Of a stretch of DNA of 64,000 nt, positions 36,552 through 51,600 are shown in pieces. The position numbers were made by a program, and so were the translations under genes. How positions within the stretch are numbered: position 1 is the stretch's first letter; each line of letters begins with the position of its first letter. Origin of the DNA: Warburgia ugandensis (lineage: Eukaryota; Streptophyta; Magnoliopsida; Canellales; Canellaceae). A model generated the notes under the pieces. The model searched no databases. It was not told where the DNA came from and worked only from the letters and a program-made list of their open reading frames with translations. Location: contig CP141135.1 in assembly GCA_035236585.1 (NCBI GenBank), positions 9,954,001 through 10,018,000 of the forward strand, written 5' to 3'.

Positions 36552-39500
36552 CTAAAATGTCAACACGAATGTGCGGATTTCCATCGGACTCAGCTCAACA
36601 ACAAGGGTATCTTCATCCACGGGTCCACCTCTTATGGGGGCAGGGCCATTGCTGTCCCCTTTAACTTTCCAGTTCAAACTCCTCATTTCTGATCTATCTT
36701 GATTGGTGGATAAGCTTGTCTCTTTCAGTGTTTTAATCTGCATGACAAATCACAGCCAATTGAAATAAACCGTAAAATATGTCAGCCTTTCTGTGATGGC
36801 CCTTGCAGTTCTTGACTTAATTTCTTGGGATTGTGGTGTTTTCATCCATTTGTATGGACAAAGAAAAGTAAGTTAAAAGATAAAGTAAATAAGAAGTCTA
36901 AAAGCAAATGCAGTATACAGTGGGATTATAAAGCATGAGAGAAGCAACTTTGAGTTGTATTAACAAAACCACAAGTATACCTTGTGATTAACGGAGAAAT
37001 TATCTTAATGCAGCACATAAAATTCTAAGTACTTGTATGATTAAATTAGCAAAAAAAAATAGGAAGCATGAAAAAGGACTTCCTAAAACAAATTCATGCA
37101 TTAGGGAATGGAGACAAAACCACTGTCTTTTTAAAATAGAAGTGCAAGAAAATTTGGTGAAATAATATGAAGAACAAAAAATAAGCTACTATGAATTTCT
37201 TTTGCAGGTGAACACGTATAGCCTTGCAAGAGCACAAAGTATCTTTTGTGGATGAAAAGGCATTTTAGAAGTCTCTGGAAATGGAAACATAATTTAAATC
37301 TAAACCTAGTGAAAGCAACATGTTAATTTCCTTGATGGGAAAAGAGTATCCATGACCAGAGGTTACCACTTTTCTTGTGAAGATCTTCTTCAGTTCCACT
37401 TTGGCCATGGTTGAATACTCGGTATCCTCATTGGCCTGACCATATTGACAGTTTAAAATGAATAGGGGATACTAGAAGATGGAGAAAACAGTGCCAGTTA
37501 AATGGCATACCTCATATAGATGTGCCAGTCGAAGGAGAACTGTTTTATCATCAAGCTCCTGTAAAACCAGAGTGGCTAATACTTTAAACAGGATAGTATT
37601 CAAGGCCTAAACCACATCGTACATTTTATAAGAAGATCACCTGAAGTGTAATAAGTGCAACATTAGGAGGCAAACTATAGTTAGGGTCCATCAGAGTTGC
37701 AGTTGCCACATGTGAAGTTTTCCAGATCTTCTCTTGCTGTAAGAACAATAAATCAGCAAGACTATTTGAAGGGGAGGAGTATAACATCTTCAACTAGTTA
37801 GATACATGTCATACCTCATGAGTAAAACCCAAAAGAAGTGGTGAATAAACTTGCTGACCAACAGATCGGCGCCAGCCTGCTCCAGCTCCTAACTTGTTGA
37901 TGCTTATATAATACTTCCCTCGTATCTGAATAATAGATATATGAATCAACAAAAGACTCAAACGAAGATTTTTGAATATCAGCAAACATTTTATAGGTCA
38001 TGTGAAACTGCTATAATCATTAGGAAGTGGGCATGGAGATGGGAAAGGAGTCTCAAGGAAAGTCCCCGAAATTCTTTTGGTTTCTAATAATTTTTTTCAA
38101 AAAAAGGCACAATGACATGCATGATATTCTTAAAAAGATTAAAAGGGGAAAAACTAAAAATAAAAAAGACAAAAGGCATGCATATGCAACTTGTATATGC
38201 ATTAAGCTCTTCTACACCATGGTCCTCTAGTAGGAATATGCATGTGAAACATCATGACTAGAAAATACCAGAAGTGAAGATTTTATCCAAAGGCCCTCAA
38301 TTTCAAAGAGATATCATTGAGACAGCATTCATTTTTTATGTTTACCATGACCCAACTGCACAAACTGTCTCATCTCTTAACCATTAGCTAGCTTAGACAA
38401 ACCTCACAAATTGTTTATATATGATCATCATCATCATCATCAAGATCTTATCCCAAGTAGGCGCTGGCCACATGAATCTTATTCCTCCATTCCTCTCTAT
38501 TAAGTACCATGACTTCATCTAGTCCCAAAGTTTTTAAATCTTTTCTCACCACTTCTATCCACGTTCTTTTGAGCCTTCCCCTTGCCCTTTTAGAACTTTC
38601 TACTTGCATTGCCTCACTCCTAACTGGTGCCATTTTTTGTCTCCTTTGGACATGTCCAAACCATCTAAGTCTAATCTCCCTCATCTTGTTACCTATTAGT
38701 GCTACCTCTAAATTTCCTCTAATATTTTCATCCCTAATTCTATCTTTTCTTGTCTTACCACTAATCCATCTCAACATCCTCATTTTTGCGACACTTATCC
38801 TATGAGCATGATGTTCCTTAACTGCCCAACACTCTGATCCATAGAGCATGGCCGGCCTTATGGCCATCCTATAGAACTTTCCTTTTAGTTCGGGCGGCAC
38901 CCGCCGATCACACAAAACTCCAAATGCACATCTCCATTTGTTCCAACCCACTTGGATTCTCTGGGTAACCTCCCTCTCAATCTCTCCACTCTCATGAATC
39001 ATTGATCCTAAGTACCAAAAGTGGTCTTTTACGAGGACTTCTTAGTTATCAATCTTAACTGGTGTTCCACTCCTACTCCTCACCTTGCTAAAATTGCATT
39101 CCATATATTCTCCTTAGTTCCGCTGATTTTAAATCCTTTAGATTCTAATGCTTTTCTCTGTAACTCTAGCTTTGATTTTACACCCTCTCTTGACTCATCA
39201 ATTAAGATTATATCATCTGCAAATAGCATGCACCAGGGAATCTCCTCATGCAGATGTTTTGTTAATTCATCCATAACCAACATGAAAATGTATGGACTCA
39301 ATGCCGATCCTTGGTGCAATCCTACAGTGACAGGAAAATCACCGGTCTCGCCACTAACAGTCTTAACATTTGTTATTGCTCTCTCATATATATCTTTAAT
39401 TATATCTATATACCCCTGCGAAACCACTTTCTCACCAACACCCTCCATATTAACTCTCTAGGGACTCTATCATAAGCTTTTTCTAAGTCGACCCTTGCGT

Positions 39501-39552
39501 TAGGTGCTAGCTGGCAAGGAAGTTTATCATCTCCAGCTAAGCTATGGAAACC

Positions 39553-39624
<72 letters not shown>

Positions 39625-42600
39625 TCATAGTGTCAAGTAACTACTTGACAGGAAATTAAGAAATTAGCAATGAGCACTCAATGGGAAATTTTTGTAAAAT
39701 GCAACTTCGATGCACCAAAATGTTCATCATACTAGTTTACCTTTACACAATCATCATTTTATCATTGTTACATCTTGCCTCCTATTGGCAATTCAATGCT
39801 AAATTCTTAATCCACCAGTACAATTGTTACATCTTGCCTCCTATTCAACATGCTTATAATTTAAAACAGCAATATGGAGATTCTTATACTCAGGCCATGG
39901 TATATAGTTACTTAGATATGGTACAAGGTTGGTAGAGAGAGAAAGAGGTGCATGAAGTGTAGCATATTAACATACCATGAGTCCCTGACAAGTATCTTCT
40001 ACACAGACAGTCTCGTCGAGTGCTTCACCAACACCGCGAGAGTCATCATAGATCATGCGCCTTTTGAGCATGAGAAACAATAATCAGCTTAAAATTGGTA
40101 TAAGAACAATCATTAAGAAAAAATCACCTGTAAGGAAACAATTGTTTAACAATAAGATATAATGGCACAATACCTGTGAAGCATGAGTTCTAGTGCCCCA
40201 TCTTGAATGCTGCCACCTCCAACAGCACAATCAACCAAAACTGATAACTCCGACTTTTCATCAGCTATGTACATGCCAAGGTTGATCTGAAATGTCCAAT
40301 AATATTGATAGTGAGAAAAGAGATAAGATTCATACAAAACGTAATAAATCTGGGATAACATGATAGTCAACTGGGAAAATTTATAATCTGACTGAAACGT
40401 GTTACAATATAACTTCTATTACTTCTCTAAGCCATCAGCCATGCTCGTATTGAACATTTAATGCAAGCCAGCTACAAATATTGATAACAATCAGTGTGCT
40501 TGTATGTATCAAGTAAATAAACTTTGACAGTATAATGTTAAGAGAGAGGATTACTGATACAGCTCAACAGGAAATTGTAGCATAAGAAAATTACTTCTGA
40601 AAATATAAAGGAGTCAATTAAATCCTCACCAATGCTATTTGAGAACAACTTGTTTCATATATTCAAGATACGTAAAATGAAATCTTAACAACCAATAATA
40701 AACAAAGCAAATGGGCCAGCAAAGTGCTCTAGCACTTCGTGCCATGAAAACAGAAAAGGAACAGCATAAATAATAAATGAACCAGCCAATAAGAAAAAGG
40801 AAGGATACATAGACTTTTATATTTGAATACACATGCAGCTATCATAGTTTCTCATGTAAATACTTAAACTAGTCAAACCACAGTCCATAATGTTAGGATT
40901 TACAGCAAGGAAATAATTTTGAGTACATAAATCAACTTAAATATTGTTTGAAAGTGAGAAGCTTAGACATTAGAGTACTAGTCAAAATCACAGAAAGAAA
41001 AGACACATTTGTTATTTTCCATATTCACAGTGAAAAGGTGAAGAGATTTCATCAGACTACTTAAGCACTGCCTTCAACAAAAAAGGTATGATACTTACTG
41101 GATAGTAGTTTCCTGCCACAGGTTGATTCACTTGAAGAGGCCAGTCTGCCCTGTAGTCTCGTACCTAAATATACTCATTATCCCAAAATTTCAATCATAA
41201 GTTAGTTACACTTATTAACAAAGTAAATCCCATATGAAGATTCACTATATTAGTGAATATGCTGCAAATTCACAGCTGAAAAGGTAAACAAAATAAAGGC
41301 AAAACTGTGATGGCAATACCACAAAAAAAATAGAACACTGAATCCTGGTCAACCAAATAAATTGTTATAAAAACATACTAGTGTTGCATTTAACAAACAC
41401 AGCTTCCACGTATTATATGTTATTGTTGATATCCTTTCTATTGTTCTCAGCATTCAATGGCATGCTGTAAAACAAGACATCAAGGGAGCAGTTACAAAAG
41501 GCAACAGACAACTTGTCATAGAAAAGTCTCACAGTATTGTTTCTCTTGCATTAGTTTTTTTTCATTTGAAAGGTGATTAGGACCTGAACCAAAAATGTCT
41601 TGGTTGTGAGATGAGGCACTTTACTTTTTTTCTTGCATTAACTGAGCAGTAAGTCTCTTTTTGTGCACTAGGACTAATAAGGGGTGTATTTTATTTCATC
41701 ATGAACTTGTTTGCTAGTATAACTTAGGCAGGATTTCCCATGAATAGTTCTTGGAAACTTGAGAAGTCATTTGCACTACCTATGAGTCCTGCTCACAAAT
41801 GCAAAGTTTATACTTTAGTAACTTGTGCCAATGTAAGGAGTCTACCAACAATTTATGGAGTTAGTTGAGCAGAACGAATGGAGTTTTGACTTTATACAAA
41901 ATATTTTGACTGCAATTGAACATTCTTGTAGGTAAAATTTGCAGTATTCTCAGCTCTTTTCTGTGCTCTACTTATTTATCCTCTTTTATTTGTGCAGGCT
42001 GCAATCATTCACAGATCTATTACTGTCTTATAGAACCTGACCACTGGATTAGTACCCATGAAAATGGAGCCATGCAATGTTCTACCACGGTTGTAATTAG
42101 TTGGTCCATAAATTCAGTGTACACTAATAGTAGTAACAATGAACAAAGCTCTGTGTGAGCAGTAGAAGATTTATGTGGAACCGATAATACTAGGTGTGCT
42201 GCCGATAAAATCGTGATAAACTAAGACAGTGCCAACTTCATCTTTCCAGGTGTTAGTATGACTTTAACTTGATAAAAGACCATCATGCAGCAGCAGCCAA
42301 CTCTACTATATGATGACTCATGGTCTATGAATACTTCTGCAACAGAGGATAGCTCGTAGTGGAGCTAGTCCAGCAGCCCCAAACTCCTATATGATACTAT
42401 CTACAGTCCAATAAATAGCAGCTGATAAAAGCTGGCCTCCCTGGTCCTGTAATAAAGAATCACGTGGATGATAGTTACAGGCTAGAAATGAGCAACAAAA
42501 ACAATTTGCTCAGTAAGATATGAGAAGCAACCAAACCAGGAAAGTTACGAGCTTCACCATGCCACCTAAAAGATTAATAACAAGCAGCATAAATATGTAA

Positions 42601-45600
42601 AACCTGTTTCTCAGCTCAACTAACTCCCTGTTAAGGAATATTTAACATGACAAGTGAAATCCACAAAATTTAGCATGAATTGTAGTTCTGAAGTAATGAG
42701 AACTAAGAATAGGGGCGGCCCCGGTGCACGAAGCTCCCACGTATGTGGGGTCTAGGGAAGGGGCAGACCACAGGGGCCTAAAGTACACAGCCTCACCTTG
42801 CATTTTGCAAGAGGCTGTTGAACCCGTGACCTCAAGGTCACACGACGACAACTTTTACCATTGCGCCAAGGCTCCCCTTCTTGATGAGAACTAAGCACAG
42901 CAGAATAATTCCAGAAAAATCTGATAACTATTAGGCAAGTCAAAGATGGTATTCTTCATGAACAGATGCTTTATCACCAAAATAAAATTACATCACATAA
43001 GATTGGACAAGTAGATACAACAAATCATATCGGGGCCATTGATACTGATAAATTTCTTGAATTGAGTGTTGAAATAAAGCATTCCTAGTTAAAGATGATC
43101 ATTCGGACCTACCCGCTTTAGAAAATCTCTGCCATTGGAATCAGTATAAAATGTCTTGTTTGTAGCCATATCCGCACTTATCCGTGTTATAACCTCCTTT
43201 CCAACACCATCATCCAGAGGGATTGGACCAATCTTCATTTCAGAAATTTATCAAAATGGGAAAATGGTCACATTTTCAATCACATTTCAGCCCATTGGAT
43301 AAAAGATAGCCATTTCTGGAGCTTGGATACCATAGATATAGTAACTCTTAAGTTGTTTTGCATTTTGTTGACAGGGAGGTGAAGATACTCACTGTAAATT
43401 CAACTTCAGCGTGATCCTTGTCTTTGTAAAGTCTGGTCACCTGGAAAATGACACTTAAAGATTAATATTATCAAACTCTGGAATATAATAACACATTCAA
43501 CTGCAATTTTCTAAGAAGTAATATCAGCTTCATGGATGAAGATTACAAATATCGTCTTTCAAAGATTGCATTCTACTCCAAATAGATGATATGGCCATAG
43601 ATGCTGGAGCTCTTGTGAGAACTTTAGCTCATGGCATGTTGGTGTCTCATTGTCCTGGTTGAATGGGAGTCATTACTTTTGTGTTTCATGTACTGATTAA
43701 CTAACTGGTACCGAGAGCCCTCTCTTTAGTTTTTTGCAAGCCCTTTACACTTCCATGCTTTAAATTTTTTCTTTTGACTTATATTTTTATGGCATTCTTC
43801 TATCAATATAGTTTTGATGTGTTACAAGAAAGATGAAAGAGGCAAGTTGAGGCAACAATAACAAGGAATTACATTGATCAAGCCCACTGGCTTTCTAACA
43901 AAAGGAATTACATTGTTCAAGCCCAACAGAATAAGATAGACTGCATCACTGAGAATATCTTGAACAAATGGTTTAAATATTTGTATTTCTCCAAATATCA
44001 GAAACAACATAGTCAAAAGATGGTATTTGAACCAGGCAAGAAAGACCAAAGACCATCTGATTGTATGTATCCATATTCTATTGTGTTACTTTGGAAAATT
44101 GGTAAACTACTTGTTTGAGTACCAATAACATGGTCTGGCTTTTTATTTCATAGAACTTACGATTATCAATTAGAATTTTTGCAAATTGATTATGCATCCT
44201 AAGTTGTGTGCTTATTTAGAGCCATCTGCTGCAGCAACAGGAAAATGAAAGCTGTTTATCTTAAATCTTTTACTTGGACTCACTTTGTCACCAGCACTAG
44301 AGTGAATAGTATCTCTACTTCTTGATTTCAGAGAACCATATCAGAATTGTTTCCAAATGACTCATGCAACAAATGGTAACATGTGGGACACTTGAAGTTC
44401 ATATAGCTTTCACCTGAAGCTGGTGATATTAATAGGAAATATAAGGAAGCTACCTGATATATCCATGAGGTGAAATTTTGATGAACTTCATCAACTAGAG
44501 GCCCCTGGACAATCTTTAACGGTACCTGTTAATAAATACCATTGTCTTAATTTACAATAACCTGAAAGTCATAAATAGTCAATGAAACATTTCACTTTCT
44601 GATCATCCTATGTCCATAACTTCAGTAATTTGTGATGTGCATTATAGATGTAAAATGTCTTACCGATCTTGAAACAGGTGTCGGAGGGGAGCCATTTGGC
44701 CGAAATATATATGCACCAGAGGCCTGGGGAATAAAGAAATACATCAGAAACAGTTAGAAGAAATGTTTAGAGTTAGGAACAAAATTATTTATAAGGATAA
44801 TAGTTACATACTTGTGGATCGTTGTCGCCACTGCTTGAACCATACCATAAATAGCTCTGTTGCATCGGTATATCCACCTGATGGATTGTGACAATCACTT
44901 TCAGAAATACTCACTTGAAGCCCTAAAAGGTACTTCAAAATTGATCACTAGCACCAAGGGTAAAATTAAAATTTCCCTCAAATTTTCTTGCAATGACTGG
45001 ATTAAATAAGAAACGAGCAACACTTAAAAATGACTCTGAAAAGTAATATTTAACTCAACACGCTAATACTTTCTGTCATAAGCGAATCATAAGACTGATT
45101 CTAATAATTCAATAACATGCACAAAACATGTGTGAAGTCAAAGATGCTCCTTGGTAGTTAACTTACCCCACTTTTTTCACTTTTGTATTGAACGGAAAAG
45201 GTTAGACGGGCATGTCCATCCTTCTCAAACAGTTTGAATAGTATGCTTTAAGCCCATGTCTCACATCACATTGACATTATTTCCCAAACTGGTTTCTTTT
45301 TGTTGCATAATCTTAGAGGTGGACTAAGGGTGCACAAGTTGGTAATGGAAGGAATAGACTCACAAAAGACATTGAAATTGAAGGCTTGAGTTGCATTACT
45401 GATGAATGTCTTTAGGTGACATTTTCCGTACCAACTGATCTAAGCATCAGAACAGTTTAGCATCTCCACCTTTAGGTTAAAAAAAAAGTCTAGTTCTCAT
45501 TTATGATTTTGCACTATGGTTTGAATATCCAAGGAGCGATGGTGAAGCAGAGCCTTTGGCACAATGGTAGAGTTGTCATCGTGTGACCTGGAGATCAATG

Positions 45601-48600
45601 GATTCAAAGCATGGAAGTAGCCTCTTGCAAAAGTGCAAGGTAAGGCTGCATACTATAGATTGGTTTGCCCCTTCCCCAGACCCCACATATGCGGGAGCTT
45701 CATGCACTGGGCTGGCCCTTTTTCTATACAAGGAGCGATGGTGAAATGTAAGATCCAGTAGAAGGGTTTAGAAAATCACAAAAATTAATATAGTGAGAAA
45801 CAAAAGCATAGAATCAGAATCAAATCTAAGTCACCATCAAGAAGGGCAGAGATTTTATAAAACAAAAGAAAAGTGATCCAAAATGGAACAGCATTAAGCA
45901 TTGTGTTTCATATTTAATAATTTATATGCAGGGATACCAGTGAAGAGATAGAAGTAGACATAGCTGGAAAAACTCAGCCCTTATTGTGTCTTAACTAAGT
46001 AACAGCATACGTCAAATACATGCTTGTATCAGATTAAACTATTATATGAAGAAAATATAACTTACCCTGGTTCTAAAGTTTGTAATGCGCTTCAGTTGTC
46101 CAGATGTTAATGAAAAGGACATCTTTAAATCTCCAGGACCAACCTGAATTGTTTCATTTGTTGGAGAATAAATGACTGAGGTCTGCGTAGCTCTGCCTGT
46201 TACTATATCATTTTAGTAGATATATAACGGTATCATCTAGCACAGAGCATCAGCAATCACATAATATAGAACGATAGTAAGTGAAATGGCATAAGCCTGT
46301 GCTACTCATGGCAATTTATTCTATAATGTGAACCTAGTTAGAGCGTAGCATATAACAAAGACTAGAAATCAAAACGATAGAGAAAAAAGAGGCAAAATAT
46401 TGGATACTAAACTAGAAAGTATTGGACATCTACCTTTTCCACCTGATTTGGAAATAAAGTAAGTGCTCCATCCTAGTGGTGGTACAGACACTCGGAACAA
46501 AATCCAGTACTTTGGGACTTTTGATGACAATCCCAGATAGGCCTTAGTGTAGAAGTTTCTTAAGTTGCTTGTAACATTATCCACACCAATATATTGTGCC
46601 TCAACTGTATTGCCACTAGAATCCCGTACAACAAGATCATCGTCATTGACCTAACAGAAAGAAGCCTTCTTAGAAGAGATCCAGGTTAAATAAATAGAAA
46701 CATGCACTTAACAAATCATTAGATTGGAGCCAAAGAAGAACAAGAATCTGAGACCCTAGATTTTGCTATTCGCTCAATCACTAAATAACTATAAAACTTG
46801 TCAATCTGGAAGAATCTGGAACATGTTTAGAGTTGATTAAGGAAAAACTGAAAACCCAATTTCTAGAAGCATGTGCAAACAAAAGTTGTGATAGCATTTA
46901 ACAACAATGCAGAAAGAATCCTTTGCACTTTTCCCATCCATGAGCTAGAATATCATATGTAACAGTATGGAATCTGAGTCCAATTAAGCTTCAATGGACA
47001 AGAAATGAAGAAACATAAAGAGAGTTCAAATTAAGGCAAATAAGTAGTCTGAAAAAATTATCTTTTTTAGTATCCAGAATAAGATGTTTGGACAAGTATG
47101 AAAATTGCTGCTAAGCACAAACAGGCATAAGTATTTAGTTGCTGAGTTTCTTTCTTAGGGTTTGAAGTTTTCAGTGTAAGAAGACGGATACACAGTCATA
47201 CTTTATTTTGTTATTGTTATTTTTTGGCGAGAGAGTGACTGGGGCCTATTTGGATTAAAACTTTCCTGACGCCTTTGTAATTGTGAAATATATAGCCAAG
47301 TGGAGACTCTGATTACTGTATATAGCAATTTGTTGCTTGTTTTTGGAAATTTTGTATGCACAATTACGTCTTAATAGAAAATTCAATAAAGGCCCTCACT
47401 TCATCCTGTACATAAATCCAGACATAGGAATCACATCCCTAAGTAACTATGTCTCTATGTGTGCTTAACAGTTCAAGATACTTGTCAAGTTGGCTCCTGC
47501 AACTGCCTTTTATCTTACCAAATCAACCAGCATTGTTTACAACTAGTGTGGATCAGCCAAGATGTCCAAGTTCTCAGACAAGTCAAACCGAGTGGAGTCC
47601 TTTGGTTCACCGTAGCTTTTGCTCTGCTTCCTGCTTTCTCAAAGGAGGTACACACACACACACACAGCTAGAAGTGCCTTTACCCAAACAAGGAAGCACA
47701 GACTTTGTCTCCCTCTCTCTAGGCATACTTATGGAAGCATGCAGGCTAGATGGCTGAGATACAATACATGAGAACTGCAAGGGCAGGATTCTGTTCTTGA
47801 CATGAGGGACAATGGAAAAAGATGAGCTCCAACAAGGATGGCCCATGATTCAAAACCAGACTGACAGTTGAGATCCTAGGCATGATTACAGTTTTCCAAA
47901 ATAGATATTCAACGTTGTTCAATGGATATTTGGCATCTCATCAGTTCTTGTATTTTCCCTATAGCTGTGACACCTACTTTTATGCCCATTTAGTAGCATC
48001 AATCATGTTAGATAATGTGGAGAGGGTGTTCTGTCACATAAGTGATTTTTATTTCTTTGGTACTATTATGCTGTTCTAGTTAGTAGAGTACTTGCCTCAA
48101 CTAACTAGGAGTACTTGCTTTGTTGAACATGACTTATGTAAGTGGCATACTATATGAAGAAAGTAGCCCATCTGTGCGATGTGCTTGAATGAAAATCCTA
48201 AAGGAGCTGCATACAATTCCCACACACACACCCCTCTACTCTGTCTTCTTCTTCTTCATATGCAAGCACAAAATACTCAAAGATTGAGGTTGAGTTTTCT
48301 GTTGACACATTTCAAACACATCCACATCAAATACTGGAATGATAGAGCTCTGATGAACCTGAGTTTGCCTTGTTCCCTTCGTATCATCTTTCTCCTCCAT
48401 TCAGTTGCTTCATTCTCTTTCCTAGTATCAGCTTATTGTTTGTTTGTGCCAGCTAGAGGGATATTTCATGTGCGTAGGTATATGTATATAATCTTTACAT
48501 GTGTGTCTGAGTGTGTGCAGGGAAATTGTGGGACAGGAAAGTGGAAGTAGAACACATCATCTGTAGCTTTACAAATGAAGCAAATAGGTATCCCCAACCA

Positions 48601-51600
48601 TCTCAAAATCAGTCTTTGAGACAATAGCATGTCAATAAAGTTCTTGACATTTTGTAGCAAGAAAATTTCAACTTCACCTGTTGGTTTAGTCTGACAAACT
48701 GTGATATTTAACTAACAGAAAATACGATGCCAGAAAGTTGTGTTATTGATGATCATTTTTATTCACTAGTAAGAAAAGGCAGTATAATTCAGAACCCTCC
48801 AGTGAAACAAAAATGTGGGACTTACTGGAACCCTGATAATGTCACTGTGGGTCCATCCAAGAGAATTGTAAGCCACAACCACCTGAAAAAAGGTTAGCAC
48901 ATAACTTAATGTCTTAAAACTCATGTTTATATATATGTTATGCATGAATGACTGAGATGTAAAACAACAGAAAGACTCACTAAGCTCTTCCCTTCTGGAA
49001 TTTTGTCTTCAGTTGGGGGGCAGTAGCTTATGTTCAGCAAATGGCACTGTAATTGACAAAAGAAGTACACCAGGAGAAAATAGATAACAGTGAGACTTAT
49101 TTTACATGGGACTTGCTAAAAGAATAAGGAAAACACAGGAAACTGAGCAAAACATAAAGAAGAGACAACTTGATTGTCGTAGCAACCCCAAAACCTAATT
49201 ACTAATAAATTTTCTATGTCCCAAACAGTAAGTTAATTTCATGATAGAGAAAGCTTAATGATTACAATTAAGCAAATCCAGGCATCTTACCTGTCCAAAT
49301 TTTATTGTAGAAGCTGTGCACTCTTTACTTGAATTTGAACTAGTTAAACATGACAGAGCTAAGTTCACAACCATGTCTGACTGCAAAATTTGTGACAGCA
49401 AGAGAACATGAAAGTCAAGTTGCAAGATATAGAACACTACAAAAGGAAAATTCAGACGTCAAACAACTGAAACAAACAACAGCAATTAGCCCCAACCTCC
49501 GCAGCCCCTATAGCGAGGCGTTTGGAGTAGTCATTAGTTGTATGTTGCTTTGCTGTGCCACTGACGGCATCATGATGCTGTAAAATTCCCAAAGCATCTC
49601 CTAAACTGAAGGTGTGCGGACCAGATGACCTCCTTCCGGACAGATATTCAAGTTGTCGTGCTGCCTATTAAGTCAAGACAGAATTACTTAATATTTAAAT
49701 AGATTAACTCATTTATCTGACCAGACAGAAAAAAAATATAGAATGCCACAGAGATGAATGCAGCAGAGATCTCTCACCAGATAATATCCACTAAGCATGC
49801 GAACATATCGCTTGAGTGATGGGCGGCTAGTAAAATATCCAGTCCAATAGGCATTTGCTGAGTCTGCATATCTGTGGGTCAAAATATAATTTTGATCATG
49901 ATAGTATTAGATTATAAACATAGGCAAACTACCATGCAGATAACTAGAACAAGAACAAGTGTTGCTCACGGGAAGTAGTCATCAGTTTTCAGTGGCCACA
50001 ACTCATTTTCTGTGTATTTTGCCTCAGTATAAATGGATGGTGTGGAGTAGAATGCATTGACCCGGCCATCCTGTTATAGTAAAATTTAAGAAGTAAATAG
50101 ATTTTAACAAAATATAAGAATATGGGGCAACACTTTGACCCAGCCATCCTGTTATAGTAGAATTTAAGCGTAAATAGGTTTTGACAAAAAAATTGAAAAA
50201 ATAAAAATATAGTGCAACACTTCATTGCAGGATAACACGGTCCAGTAATAAACTTTGTTAAGAGAAAACCTAGAAACTGTGAACTAGAAAGTATCAACCA
50301 TAAACTAACAGGACAAAAACCAAGAGACATATCATTCTCAAACGAATAATTAAGAAGAAAATACGGAAAACAAGCTGCCATCGTGAAAAGCTTTGGATGT
50401 CTGAAGATAATGAAAAAAAGATGTCAAAGGTCACAAACTTCAACAAACTATTTTCTCATGGTGTCCCCTTCCCAACTTTTTCTAGGAAGTCTCTGTTTCA
50501 CTTTCTTTATTTTGCAACCTCATCAAACCTGATCAATAAAATTTCTAAGCTTCAAGGGAAAGCGGACCCTATCTTTGTAATTGCAGCTCTCAAAAAAAAA
50601 AAGAAAAAAAAAAAAAGTCCCATTAATTCGATTCTGGGCAACTACTTTTGGTGCATTTCTTGAAGTTTGCAGCAATAGACACTCTCCCTGCAGCTATTTC
50701 TTTCAAAGAACTAAGCATAAGCTTCTTAATATCTCATCAAAAGATATCTCATGTTTCTATTCCAAATAATGTAAAGGTAGATTCCAATAATGAACAGTTC
50801 AAGTTCTCAAAGAATTTAGTTTTGCCTACATTGATCTTCCCAATCAGATATCCTTGGCCTGGACAGCACCTTAGAAGATGCCAGAACGTTGGATAATGTA
50901 CTCATCCTGTAATATGCCATTTCCCTTTAGAATAGTAACCTCTTTAACCATTGGATTTGCTACAAGACCCTTATCTACTCAACCTGAAAAATTCCTGATT
51001 GCAAAGAGACACTTTGAAGACTAATTCAATAACTGAGTAAGACATCAACAATTAATGGACTCAAAATTAAGATTACATACTTAGACAAATTCAACATCAC
51101 AGATCATTGAGGAAACAAATCAGTACTTTCACTGACAAAAACACAAAAGATGAACAAGAAACACCAGTCTAGCCTACTGGCTCTGTAAATGGTCCATTTG
51201 TCATTGCAAAAGATAGACACAAAACTAAATAAGCACTTCTATAGAAGACAATTCTAAAATGGCTCTTAAAGAAGAGTGATTATCCTCTAATAATAATATA
51301 AAGTTTCATTGAACAGAACACTGATAAAATATTCAAAAAAAGGGCCACAGTTTTTTATTTGTTATATCTATGCTTCTCTACCAATTGCATAGGTGAAGAT
51401 GAAAAGCGCAGATAATTCACCTTATCTCAGCAACCAGTTTATAAGTTCGTGATCAGATGGATACTTTGGTATATATAGTCAGGATGAGTTCTGAGCCTTT
51501 CGGTAATAACCTTTAAGCCACCATGTTTACGTACATATACATTTGGTATACATGTGTGTGCTCCTGTCCATGTGTCTTTAAGCCACCATGTATAGAAATA

